From positions 3,790,001 through 3,854,000 of the forward strand of contig JAFFSR010000343.1 in the NCBI GenBank assembly GCA_017163975.1: DNA of 64,000 nucleotides. The letters run 5' to 3'. Shown piece after piece: positions 1-11,200 of the stretch (positions within the stretch are counted from its first letter, which is position 1; the number at the start of each line of letters is the position of its first letter). The notes under the pieces are model-generated. The model did no database searches. It was not told the DNA's origin and was given only the letters and a program-made list of their open reading frames with translations. The translations under genes were made by a program, and so were the position numbers. The stretch comes from Anastatus disparis. Its lineage: Eukaryota > Arthropoda > Insecta > Hymenoptera > Eupelmidae.

Positions 1-625
1 CTAGTGAGTCGAATCGATGTAATCAATTTAACTAAGACACTAGGTAGCGTTTCTCTAACTTTCATAATTTTTTATACAAATTTCGAAGATGCAGATTTAT
101 AAAGTCAGAACAATCTTGGTTGAATCGAAGAGGCTTTTCGATCTTCGAAAAACTGATTGGACGAGGTACACTTCGTTTTATGTTTTTCTTTTGACTAAAA
201 AATAATTTGAGAGATATTGTCTCGAAAAGTTTTTTGGGTCTACAATTAAAATAATCTAATAATGTTAAAAAAATAATTACATCCTATCGGCTATAAAATC
301 TACTCCACAACTGCAGTAGTAACTATATATTTCCTAAAGCAGCAACTCCAGATTTCCTGCGGTTATAATTTATTTACCATATAATATTTATCATGTAGTT
401 CAAACCATAGTCCAAATTTATTACAGGAATTCCTGTGGTATTACTACACATTTTCTGTAGTCATTACTACATATTCTCTGTAGTTTTTCACTAAAACTTG
501 TGTGTATTAAGAACACCAGAAATTTTTTGTAAGGGTGAAAAGAGGTTTCAAGACTGCCCGGAAGAGAGACAACGAATGAAGACGCAAACAGTAAAAGGAG
601 AGGGTGTTTAAGAGAAAGAAACTTA
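1..625. other. AT-rich sequence, no recognisable gene
   Basis: No coding frame of substance on either strand. Around 440-500 the short motif TACTACA/TGTAGT recurs in both orientations, giving small hairpins. The segment lies just outside the inverted repeat that starts at about 626, so it is the left flank of the pogo-like element. Confidence 0.5.
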
Positions 626-1090
626 CAAGGAAGATCCCCCAACCCGACCTCACCGATTTCAACCATTCTGTGATATCTTGTAGTACTCGGAAATGGTGAA
701 AAACACCCCTAAATTTTATTCCAAAAATTCGTTTTTTGTCATATCTCGGCTTCTAACTAATATTTTTTGATAAAACAAGGTGCAAAATATTTTTCATAAG
801 AAGAGTAAGATACTAGATGTATTTATGAACCAAGGGTTTGCAACCCTTATGTTATACTTAAAAAAAAAAGATTTTTTATGCATTTTTTCTCTATAAAAGC
901 CAGGATATGAGCTCAAAAAAATAAATTAAAGCATTTTTGTCTACTTTATCGAATATTTCAATTGACGTGTTTAAGCATTTTTAAGTTAGCACCCCAAACA
1001 TCGTAAACTACCCCGTAAAGTAATTGACCGCATGTAAATAATATAAAATTAATTTTTTTCTTAAGATTCGTTACACGTGAAAACGGAATG
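626..1090 (+). repeat. Left terminal inverted repeat of the pogo-like element
   Basis: Reads as the reverse complement of about 7163-7784 with indels. Matching blocks include the 626-680 end, the segment around 690-840, a block near 985-1030 and CTTAAGATTCGTTACACGTG near 1062-1080. Confidence 0.7.
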
Positions 1091-1284
1091 TAAATACGAA
1101 CAAAAGCAACTACATTATACGTTTTTTGCAATATTTTAATATAATTTTTAATGTAATAATTTTTATTTAGTACTTACATTTAAAGAGTTATTATAATATA
1201 ATATTTTGTCATATTATGTTGGTTACTTTTTATAATCAATAGCATAACTGTTTATCTTTATTATTATTATTAATATCACTACCC

Positions 1285-3110
1285 ACAAAGTACGAAAGCT
1301 TCCAAGGAAGCTTTCCGTGAAACGTTCACGTAATATTCCAGAGGAAGCTTCCATTAACCTTTCTGAAAGCTTACTGAATTTTTCATTAATATTTCATTGT
1401 AATATTTCATGTAATCTAAAAGTAAACTAAAAGTTAGCATAAATAAATAAATAATAAAAGCTTACGTGCAATGTTTCCTTGAATCTTTTTGCAATCTTAT
1501 AGTAACCTTACAGAAAAGCTTCCATGGATAAATACGCAAAGGTTACATGGAAGATATTGAGAAAGATTACTGTAAGCTTCCTGAAAGATTCATCAATTAG
1601 GTCATCGTGGAAGCCTACAGGAAGCTTTCTAAAATGATTTATGCTTTCTTTAATAGAATATTCCGCTTACCTTAAGAGGAGGTCACATATCTCCGTCCTT
1701 TTTTAATCAAATAATTATTTTTTTTGCAATAACTAATAACTTTAGCAAAAAATAAAGAGATAGCCCCATCTCGTATTACAAAAAGCAATATTCTCTTTGA
1801 TGAGAAATGATTGATTTTATCTATTCGTTTTCAAGAAAACCTTGAAAAACCAAATTCTTTACCCTAACCTCTATGTTTCAAGTTTTTCATGGTTTTTTTT
1901 GAAAACGAAACAATAAAATTAATTCTTTCTCATCAAAGAAAATATTGCTTTTTGTAATACGAGATGGGGCTATCTCTTTATTTTTTGTTAAAGTTATTAG
2001 TTATTACGAAAAACTCAATTCTTTGATTAGAAAAGGACAGATATATTCGACCTGCTCTTAAATAGAATATTTCATAAAAGATAATTGCAAGCTTATTGAA
2101 AGATTCATTAGTAAGGTTACGTCGAAAGCTTTCGGGCATCTTACGAGAAAGGTTAATAAATGCTTTCACGTAATCTTTCATGGAACATTAATGGAACCTT
2201 TCATTGAAAATTAATGTAAGAATTGATGAAAGATTCCTGAAAGATATTTAACAACTGTGAATAAAAACTTTTTCAATAAATGTTACGGAAAAACTCAACT
2301 GAAAGATTCCATGAAAGCTTAGAGTAAGCTAAATGTAATCTGAAAAGAAGTTTACTGAATGCTAACGTGCAATATTCCCTAAAATTTTTATGGAATCTTA
2401 CAGTGACCTTACAGAAAACCTTCCATAGATGAATACGCAAAGGTTACATGGAAGATATTAAAAAAGATTACGAGATATGGAAGATATTGAAAAAGATTAA
2501 GATTGTAAGCTTCCCGAAAAATTCATCAGTTAGGTAATCGTGGAAGCTTTCAGGAAGCTTTCTAAAAAGATTCATGCCTTCTTTCATGGAATATTTCGCT
2601 TACTTTAAATAGAATCTTTCATAAAAGATAACTGCAAGCTTACTTAAAGATTCATGCAAAGACCACCCACATAGCAAGAAAGCTTACAAGGAATCTTCCC
2701 ATGAAACTTTCATATAACATTCCAGTGGAAGCTTCCATTCACCTTTTCGAAAATTAACATAAGCTTACAGTAAGCATAACATAAGTCCAAAAAATGCTTC
2801 CTAAATACTAACATGTAATATTCTGTGGAATCTTTTTGCTATCTTCCTGTAATCTTACGCAAAAGTCTTAATAAATGGATTAGCAAAGGTTTCAAATAAA
2901 CTAACTAGAAAGATTGCAGTAAGCTTCCTGAAAGATTCACTAGTAAGCTAACTAAGAACACTTTCGGGAAGCTTTCGTGAAAGCTTCATGTAAATGTTTA
3001 AGGAATATTCCACGAAACGTTAATTAAATTTTGCATATAACATACCTGTAAGCTTCCTGTAAGGTTCATCAGTTAGGTAACACAAAAAGCTTCCAGTTAG
3101 CTTCTAAGAA
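1285..3110. repeat. Tandem array rich in GAAGCTTC / GAAAGCTTTC palindromes
   Basis: Roughly three diverged units of about 440-515 bp (MITE excluded). The marker CGTGCAATRTT appears near 1466 and 2369, and a related CATGTAATATT near 2812. Within each unit, 8-10 bp palindromes of the GAAGCTTC or GAAAGCTTTC type recur every 10-40 bp, with linkers such as GATTCATCARTTAGGT. No coding content. A similar block recurs at 3880-4270 after an AT-rich interval. Confidence 0.7.
1672..2061. mobile_element. TTAA-flanked foldback MITE, family M1, copy 1
   Basis: About 390 bp including TTAA on both sides. The ends GAGGAGGTC...GACCTGCTC are inverted, and the whole insert folds on itself; for example the block around 1765-1785 (GCCCCATCTCGTATTACAAA) is repeated inverted near 1955-1975. 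The neighbouring tandem unit near 2570-2640 has the same flanks joined at a single TTAA, so it acts as an empty site. TTAA duplications are typical of piggyBac and Kolobok transposons. No ORF of its own. Confidence 0.85.
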
Positions 3111-3660
3111 AGGTATATGTTACTTTTTAACAACATTTTATGGGATATTTCTCGGAACGAAAAAGGAAATTTCGGTAAAGTAGACATTTTTAATCTTCTT
3201 TTTATATTGTTTTAAATAATTAATAAATATTTATGTAAATAATAGATCAATTGATAATTAGTTTTATAATACAAAATTTTCTAACTATAAATTATTTTTT
3301 TCATACAAGAAAAATAATTTAGAAATGCGCAATAAATTATTAATAATTTTTTCAATGAAAAATTGTATAAAACTGTTTTTTGCAGTAAAAAAAATTAGAT
3401 TTATTCTATAGGATGATTGAAGTATCAATAATTAAGTAAATCAATTAGATATTATTTTCACAAAATATTTTCAGTTGTATAAAAGAATTAATTTTTTAAT
3501 ACAAAAAAATAATTATACTGACCTCTAATTATTTTTAATAATTATAAATAACTTACTATTAATTAACTGTTTCATTTAATTTTACAAATACTGAAAAGAA
3601 TATAAAAGACAAAGTTTATGTTACGTAAACTATATAAATAAGAAATGATCAGTGTTCGTA
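3111..3660. other. AT-rich low-complexity spacer
   Basis: Very AT-rich sequence inside the pogo-like element, with no coding frame and no clear repeat unit. Confidence 0.5.
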
Positions 3661-3663
3661 ACA

Positions 3664-3742
3664 AGCGTACCGTAGCGTAATAGGTAGCGTTGATGCTTCG
3701 TAATCTGTAGGTCATGGGTTCGAGCCCCGATCAGGTCGAAAA
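3664..3742 (+). repeat. tRNA-like sequence with Pol III A and B boxes (pseudo-tRNA or SINE head)
   Basis: TAGCGTAATAGG at 3673-3684 fits the Pol III A-box consensus TRGYNNARNNGG. GGTTCGAGCCC at 3717-3727 fits the B box, ~33 bp downstream as in tRNA genes. The T-arm loop (TTCGAGC) is recognisable. I could not pair the acceptor stem or a clean 5-bp anticodon stem, so this is unlikely to be a working tRNA. It is best read as a decayed tRNA or tRNA-derived SINE; the anticodon-like CTTCG region hints at a tRNA-Arg origin, but weakly. Confidence 0.55.
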
Positions 3743-3879
3743 TTTTTCTTGCGTTTTACGCGTTTTTATGCGTTTTACGAGTTATAAGCGTAATAATGTT
3801 AATTATTTACTGTATGAAATAATTTGTAAGTTAAATGAACGATAAAATAAATCTATAAAAATGTATCAGATTCTAGAAG

Positions 3880-4270
3880 CTTAGTAGTTATCTTACTAGA
3901 ATCTATTATTAAGATTTCTTGAAAGCTTACTGTAATCCTTTCGTTAAAGCATCCTGAAAGGTTCCCTAAAATATTACGCGACAACTTTCCTTAAAATATT
4001 TCTGATAATTAATTTTTTCCATACATTTTAATCTTACTGAAAGCTTCTATGAAATCTTCCAGTAAGATTTAAGGGAATCTATATGTAACACTCACGAAAG
4101 CTTTAAAAATATCTTACCGAAATCTTTTATTTAGATTCCTTAGAAGCTTACCATCGTCTTTCGGGAAAGCTTCCTAAAAGATTTCTTAGAAGATTATAAC
4201 AATCTTTCTCGGAATATTTCTGACAGCTAGTTTGTCCCAGACATTTTAAGCTTACAGGAAGCTTACGTGC
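3880..4270. repeat. Second block of AAGCTT-type palindromic repeats
   Basis: The same vocabulary as 1285-3110: repeated GAAAGCTT, GAAGCTT and CTTACTGAAAGCTT-like words spaced by 10-40 bp. An AT-rich spacer and the tRNA-like sequence separate it from the main array. Confidence 0.6.
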
Positions 4271-4279
4271 TATGTGGAT

Positions 4280-4815
4280 ATTATTACTATTATTATTAAC
4301 ATTATTATTATTTATGTTGTTGCTCTTATTATTTTTTATAGACAAAAGCATAAATATTTTATTCAATCTAATTTTGTATTTTTGTTGGTTGACATTACAA
4401 CCTAATTATTTCAAACATAAATATTTCAATTTCATTTAAAATATAACAGCTTACAAAATTGAAAATATCAGTATTATGTTTACTTATCAAAGCCAGAAAT
4501 TATTTATGTATATTATCTTGTTTATACATTGATAAAAGAAGATATCTCATTAAAAATACGTTAATCTCGCTTATGGCATACAAAAAAAAATTTACTTAAT
4601 TTATCTTTATCGAATAAAGTTCCAGAGAAATGAAATAATCATTTTCTTTAAATACTGACTACTGAAAACATTTAATTTTTTATAATTAAGTTTCTAAAAT
4701 AAATCTATATCGAATAGGTTCTACATTTATTTCTACAATTAATCTTCTAATTTTTGGGTACTTACGTGAGTATTTTATAATTCATATTTCTAAACCTATT
4801 AATTATTTATCCTAA
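4280..4815. other. AT-rich spacer with a short ATT trinucleotide run
   Basis: A short ATT/TTA repeat at about 4280-4335 is followed by AT-rich sequence leading into the transposase remnant. No other feature seen. Confidence 0.45.
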
Positions 4816-4819
4816 TAAA

Positions 4820-6800
4820 GTGTTATTATTTAATGCTTTTATTTTATTGTTAGTTTTGAAGATGAAGATTAATCTCTTAAATGTAGTGAATTTATTATCA
4901 GCGTATTTTCAAACTTTACAAATACCAAATAGCGAGATGAATTTTAAAGAAATTGAGTTGTCAGAAAAATTGAAACAAATATTAATCGATGTAACAAATG
5001 AGTTTTATTTCGTTGACATAGTTGATGAGGAAACTCAGGATTTCCAGCAAGATTTTAAGGATTGTGATGCTAAAATGGTTAAGAGGAGGTCGAGCATATC
5101 TGTTCTTTTCTAATCAAAGAATTGATTTTTTCACAAAGATTAATAATTGTAGCAAAAAATGAGAAGAAAGCCCCATCTCGTATAATAAAAAGCAAGATTT
5201 TCTTTTATGAGGAAAAATTATTTTTATCGCTTTGTTTTTAAGAAAACCTTGAAAAACTCAATTGTCCATCCTAACCTCTATTTTTTAAGTTTTTCAAGGT
5301 TTTCTTCAAAACAAATCGATAAAAATAATTTTTCCTCATCAAAGAAAATCTTGCTTTTTATTATACGAGATGGGGCTACCTCTTTATTTTTTGCTACAAT
5401 TGTTAGTTTTTGCAAAAAAATAAATTCTTTGATTAGAAAAGGAGAGAGATATACGACCTGCTCTTAAGGATGAAGTTCTACATCATTTTTCTGATTCTAA
5501 CTTTGTACCAACAAATCAGTGTACGCATGATACTGAAGACGTTAATTTTGATTACAAACAAAAAACTGTAGAATATTGGAGAAGTGAGAAAAAAGGAAAC
5601 TTAAAAATTGAAACAGTGCAAAAAAGATTCAGGAAAGTCTCATCAAATAGTTAGCTCAAACGTTGAATTCACACTATTAATAACGGTGGTACGTATAGAG
5701 AAAAAATTGCAAGAATCTGTCAATATACACTAGATGATTTTAAAACTACAGTTGAAAGTGGTTTAATAATTCACGATCGTGATCTACGTAGATGGGCGTT
5801 ACAAGCTCAAGAAGAAATTGGATCTGAAGATAGATTTAAAGCTTCAAAAAATTGGTTAACGAAATTTAAAAAAGCTCACAGAATAGTGCCTAGAAAAGGA
5901 ATTATATTTATTACTAGGAAAACATTAGAAAATAATTTAGAGCTTCGAACGAAAGCTGAAATGTTGGTTGCTGACGTGAAATCTTGCATGTCATCAATTG
6001 GGATCGAAAATGTGTGTAATCCAGATCAAAGTGGCTTCCAATTGAAAATGCATTCTGGAAGAACATTAGCAGTTGAAGGAGAAAAACAAGTGCAATGCCT
6101 AGTACAGTCAATTTCATCAACAACTTATAGCTACACGATACAAACACTCATATCAGCTACTATGGACAACTTCTCTTACCACTTTTTCTTGTTTTAAAAG
6201 AATTATCTGGTCGATTTGGTCCCGTTGTAGAACGAACCTTATTTAGACCAACAGGCATCAAAGTCGGGAAAATTAACTACAGGTGAGTCATTTTTCGTTT
6301 ATTATAATGCAATTACAAAGAAAAAAATTAATGAATATGTTTTTTTAATTATAAACCTCTTTAAAATTTTGTTAGAAAAAATATTTTATCCAAATGCAGG
6401 GCCACAGTCTGTATTATTACTCGATTCTTGGAGTGTACACTGTGATAAAGTCATAGAAGAAACAATGCCAGAAAATAAAATTGTTAACGTGAAAAAATAC
6501 CAACAGGAAAAACAGGAAAGATTCAACCACTTGATGTATATGGATTTCGCATTTGGAAAAACTTTATATGACACTTTTCAGATCAAGAGACTTTGATGGA
6601 TTATGACTTAAATTTACATTTAAGAAATAGCGTCGTAAAATTACAATCTCTAGTTTATTATCAGCTTTCTTTACCGAGATATAAGAATATGTTTAAATAT
6701 TCGTGGTACAAAAGTGGTTACATAAATGAAAAACCAGATAACTTTGAAAATTCTGTTAAGTTCTTTTTTGGAGATTCTTGCAATACATAGTGCGATATAG
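4820..6800 (+). pseudogene. Pogo/Tigger-like (CENP-B-type) transposase, broken
   Basis: A DDE transposase remnant that would have cut and moved the surrounding element. In order: an N-terminal part (4820-5078); a MITE insertion (5079-5467); a region ending in FKASKNWLTKFKKAHR, like the CENP-B/Tc5-type helix-turn-helix (to ~5885); the first catalytic region NPDQSGF near 6018; a VLLLDSW block near 6415 for the second Asp; a frameshifted TGKIQPLD-like block near 6500; and a C-terminal MFKYSWYKSGY block near 6690. There are several stops and frameshifts (for example near 5650, 6196 and 6500), so it is dead. Related proteins are, from memory, common in aphids and other insects. Pogo is my best family call; a Tc5-like transposase is the alternative. 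Confidence 0.7.
5079..5467. mobile_element. TTAA-flanked foldback MITE, family M1, copy 2
   Basis: About 389 bp. Ends GAGGAGGTCG...CGACCTGCTC lie between two TTAA sites and share the internal GCCCCATCTCGTAT blocks with copy 1. It interrupts the transposase reading frame exactly at a TTAA: removing the insert and one TTAA would leave the frame open across the site, so it landed in a once-coding stretch. Confidence 0.85.
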
Positions 6801-7162
6801 AGGAAGGTAATAATATTGCTATAATACGATGTGGTTAGTGTAAGAAGTCCTTATGTTTTCAGCACTTTTTTGAAGAAAATCATTATTGTAAACAATACGA
6901 AGAATAAGATACTGTAATTTTACGAAGAAAGCAGAACAAACACAAATAAATCTTCTAATAAAAATATATTTGAATAAGTTCCAATAAAAAATGTTAATAA
7001 AGTTATTATCAAACATCATAATCATCAAGTTATATTAAATTACTTATTTTTAGGGGTGACTTTAAGAACACTTTTTACTATTACATTTATTAGTTGTTTT
7101 TTTACCACTACATTTAAAAAAAAATGTATAACATGATTGCTTTTGATATAATTAACATTCTG
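6800..7162. other. AT-rich sequence between transposase and right TIR
   Basis: No coding frame or repeat unit recognised. Confidence 0.4.
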
Positions 7163-7784
7163 CTTCCACGTGTAAAGAATCTTAAGAATTAAATTTTTCG
7201 TCACTTTAACCTCAAAACGACGATTTTGATACCAGTTTTGGGGTTCTTATAATAAAAAATATTATTCCGACCTAGTGTGAGAGGTGTTTTTCTATTTAGC
7301 TCAAAGTTATTTTTCCGAAGGTAAAAAAGTACTATTTGCTCATTTACGTACAGTCAATTATTTCAAGAGGTAGTTGACGATGTTTGGGGTGGTAACTTAA
7401 AAAATGCTAAAACACGTCAATTTAAATATTCGATGAAGTAGACAAAAATGCTTTATTTTATTTTTTTGAGCCCATATCCTGGTTTTTATAGACAAAAAAA
7501 TCATAAAAATCTATTTAAAAAAAAATATAACATAAGGATTGCAACCCCTTGGGTCATAAATACATCTAGTATCTTACGCTTCTTATGAAAAATATTTTGC
7601 ACTTTGTTTTATCAAAAAATATTAATTTGAAGCCGAGATACGATAAAAAACGAATTTGGGGGTGTTTTTCACCCCTTCAAAGTGGATGTCGACACAAAAA
7701 AAAGTGTCACTTATTTTTTTCGAGTACTACGACATATCACAGAATGGTTGAAATTGGTGAGGTCGAGTTGGGGGACCTTCCTTG
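7163..7784 (-). repeat. Right terminal inverted repeat of the pogo-like element
   Basis: Reverse-complement partner of 626-1090. Matching blocks include CACGTGTAAAGAATCTTAAG near 7168, GATGTTTGGGGTGGTAAC near 7379 and the terminal block 7739-7784. Moderately diverged from the left copy, so not a recent insertion. Confidence 0.7.
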
Positions 7785-8299
7785 TGAGTGTTTAATTTCA
7801 TTTTCACAAAAATTTTTAAAATGTTTGAGTTTATTTCAGTTTTTTTTTTCGTTTTTTTCAGATTCTTACTATAACTTTTAGAATGATTTTAAATGTTTTA
7901 TTTATTTCTTCCGCAAGTGCTGAAATGCAATAAAAAAAATTGAAAGAAAATGAGAGAAAATGAAATAGAATAAATAAAAACGAAAAGAAATGAGAGAAAA
8001 TGAAACAAAATACTCTGAATGTTTTGTCCGAATTCTCAAAAAAGGTTTCAAAATGTTTCAGTTTGTTTCGTTTTTTATTCAGATTCTTGCAATAACTTTC
8101 AGAATGATTTAAAATGTTTTATTTATTTTTTCCGCTAGGGGAGGAGAATATTTTAAAACAAATGATAAACAAAATATCAAGCCTAACCTCTAACAAACCA
8201 GAGAAGTGTTCCATCTTACGTTATCAAATCAAACGTTATGACTAGATTCAGAGGTTTTACTTAAAATAATTCCTGTAGAAATAATATTTTCAGATCGTG
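7785..8299. other. Spacer with an imperfect ~230 bp tandem duplication
   Basis: The block ATTCAGATTCTTRCWATAACTTTYAGAATG with its T-rich lead-in occurs near 7855 and again near 8080. Between them are A-rich GAGAAAATGAAA words. No coding signal seen until about 8300. Confidence 0.5.
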
Positions 8300-11200
8300 T
8301 TAAAAAAATGTACGTGTTGCTCGATGACGAAATACTGTCACTTTAATAAATGAAAGTTCATCGCGTAATTTAAACATTTCAGGTCGAAAAATCAATACAG
8401 GGATTAACGACATAAATGATCTTGAAGCTATTAATGTTTTGTGTGAGAAGGTTAGCTTTGAAATATTAGGTGATGAAGAAAAGTTTATTATGAAAAATGG
8501 CAATCCCTAAACTTAACCTTCCTTCGCGAACATTAAATAAAGATTTAGTTCGACGAATAGCAAAAACGTGTAGTATTTTCATTCAACCTTATGATAAAAT
8601 AAACCTGAAATTTTAATAGATCAAGATAACTGGCCTATATTTGTGTCTAAAGAAACTCGTGAAGTCGAAGGCACAGCTTTAACGGTTTTGTGTACACGTC
8701 TCGGTTGGGTAGCTCATGAAATAGTTTCTAATATTAAAACTTTTTCTATTTTCAATACGTGAGTAAAAAAAAATAAAACGCAATTCGAATATAATCTTTA
8801 ATATTGAGCAAGAAGAATTTGAAAATGAAAGTCTTAATGATTTAGTGCGGCATTATTTCAGAATAGATAACTTCGGAGTTTGTGAAAAAATTATTTAAGT
8901 GTAAAATAGAAGTGTAAAATAGTGTGTATCTTAGAAATTTTGAAAAATACAACTAAACGTTTAGGAAATATTTGGGAAACCGGGCTCATGTGAAAAGTAA
9001 AGAAATTTTTCAAATGGATAGCAAAGCGATCGCCTTAAAACGACTTTTTACACTAGGAAAGAAATTAAACAGAGATAACCAATACGCGTTTTTATATTAC
9101 AACGAGATGTATAGGTTTATTGAGAATGGCTATGCGGTAAAAGTTAAAAATGTCCAATGAGCGTACATGGTATTTACCTCATCTCGGCGTGAAAAACGTT
9201 AATAAAGCGGGGAGAGTAAGACTCGTTTTTGATGTAGCTGCGCGGACATCAGGGGTTTGTTAAAATGATCAGTTAGATGCAGGAATCGATTCGCTTCAAT
9301 CTCTCCCAGGTGTATTGATGAGATTTCGTCAATGTGCTACTGCGTTTATAGCTGACATTAAAGATATGTACTTACGGGTAAGAGTAAGAGAGGAAGACCG
9401 AGGAGCTTTAAGATTTCATTGGCGTCAATCAGATGGAAAAAAATATCCTGACACGTACGTAAGATACTAACGCAAGAGATTTCGCTGAACTTTAACCAAA
9501 AGCGTCGAAAAGCATTATAAAAAATTCTTACGTAGATGATTATTTATCTAGTTGCGAGAGTATTCAAGAAATAACCAATTTAATACGTGTTGTCATCGAA
9601 ATAAATTCGCGTGCTAATTTTTCAATGCATCGGTGGGCTAGAAACGAAACGCGAGCACTTGATGCAGTCACAGATAATACGTCATTGCCTCAAAAGAAAA
9701 AAAACGAATTTATGCGGTCGAGGGGAAGAGTGCGTTTTAGGACTTTTATGGGATACAAATACAAATAAATTAGGTTTTAATTTAGGTATAAATTGCATTC
9801 CTACAGAAATTATTAACGGAATACGAAAACCTTCGAAAAGTGAATTTTTACGAGCGATAATGGCAATTTTCGACTCTTTGGGAATACTTGATCTATTTAC
9901 TTTTAAATCAAAATTAATTATGCAAGAGATTTGGTGACGTGATTGACGTGATTTGGCTGGGATGATAAAATAAGAAATGAAGAGCAAATCCGTTGGGTAT
10001 CTTGATTAAAAAGTTTACAAGATATAAAAGAGTGTGAAATCCCGCGATGTATACTCCAAAAGGGAGCTTTTTTGAGTCTGCACAGCTGCACGTTTTTTGC
10101 GATGCGAGTATAAAAGCTTACGCGTCCATTGTTTACGTGCGTTTTATAATTCCAAACGCGCCTGCTCACGTATCAATAATAATGGCGAAATCACAAGTAG
10201 CGCTGCTAAACTCTTGTCCGTACCACCGATTAGAATTGCAAGCAGCTTTACTAGGAGCGCAAATATTAAAGAATGTCGAAGAAGAACTCGATATTCCTAT
10301 TGTTAAACGTTATTTTTAGTCAGATTCACAGAAACGGCAACACGTTAGATTAAAACAGAACCGTGAACTAAAGAAGCTACTTGCTGGTCGAATGATTCGT
10401 CAAACGCGACAAATTCCTAGTTTGTTAGACCTAACTTTTTAAAATGACCCGAAGAAAAATGGTCTGCACAAAAGCCTCTTACTGAAAAAGAAAAATATAT
10501 AATTGATAATTTGGAAATACGAAACCTCATATTATATGATTAAAGTATCGATGGGAAGTTTGCCTTTTAAAGCAAGGTTATTTGGATGGCGAGGTTTGAT
10601 TGTTATAGCTAAGCGTTTGCAAAAATTTGTTAATCGATGGTTAAAATGTAAGCTAAATCCAACCGACAGAAATTGCTGAACGTTTTTGGTTTCGAGAAAT
10701 TCAATCTTATTCTTATTTCAAGGAATTAAAATCATTGCGATTGCATAAAGCAGTATCAAAAAGTAGTAAAATTGCGAATGTTCAGCCATTTTTTGACGAT
10801 AATAATTTGTTGCGTGCAGAAGATCGCATTAGAAAAATAGAAGGGTTAGATTTTGAGAATTGTCCAATTATTTTAGATAGTAAACATCCTGCAACTAAAT
10901 TACTTATTCTAGAATACCATCGGCGTTTTTATCATGCGAGTAATGGAACCTTTTTTAATAAATTGAGACAAAAATTTTATATCGTAGGGCTTCGAAACAG
11001 TTCAAGGTTTCTTATTCATCGATGCTTAATTTGTAAACTGCGTAGAGCGAAACCTGAAAATCCAAAGATGGCATCTTTACTTAAAGATCGTCTTGCTTAC
11101 AAACAATGTCCATTTAGTCATTGCAGAATGGATTATTTTGAGCCACCGACGCGAAAAACGATAAGGAGTTCTTTTCACTTGTTTAGCTAGAAGAGCCATA

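Larger units (their letters stand above)
626..7784 (+). mobile_element. Pogo/Tigger-like DNA transposon, composite and inactive
   Basis: The two ends are inverted copies of each other. Left 626 onward (CAAGGAAG, then CCCCC) pairs with right 7784 inward, and the shared stretch includes TTTCAACCATTCTGTGATA. A TA precedes the left end and a TG follows the right end, consistent with a decayed TA target duplication as in the Tc1/mariner/pogo superfamily. The element holds a broken transposase (4820-6800), a tandem array, a tRNA-like sequence and two nested TTAA MITEs. At ~7.2 kb it is much longer than a usual pogo element; the excess is repeat DNA. The exact ends are by eye. The superfamily call rests on the transposase. 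Confidence 0.65.

Noticed and set aside
421..666. Minus-strand 81-codon open frame
   Set aside because: Part of it reads across the pogo-like TIR, and the same text appears in the inverted copy near 7740; no protein family.
5207..5467. 86-codon plus-strand frame
   Set aside because: Lies inside the foldback MITE 5079-5467; produced by its inverted repeat.
6283..6375. Possible 93 nt intron in the pogo-like transposase (CAG|GTGAGT ... TTAG)
   Set aside because: The donor looks strong, but one frame is open through it and family members, as I recall them, have protein sequence here; cannot decide without an alignment.
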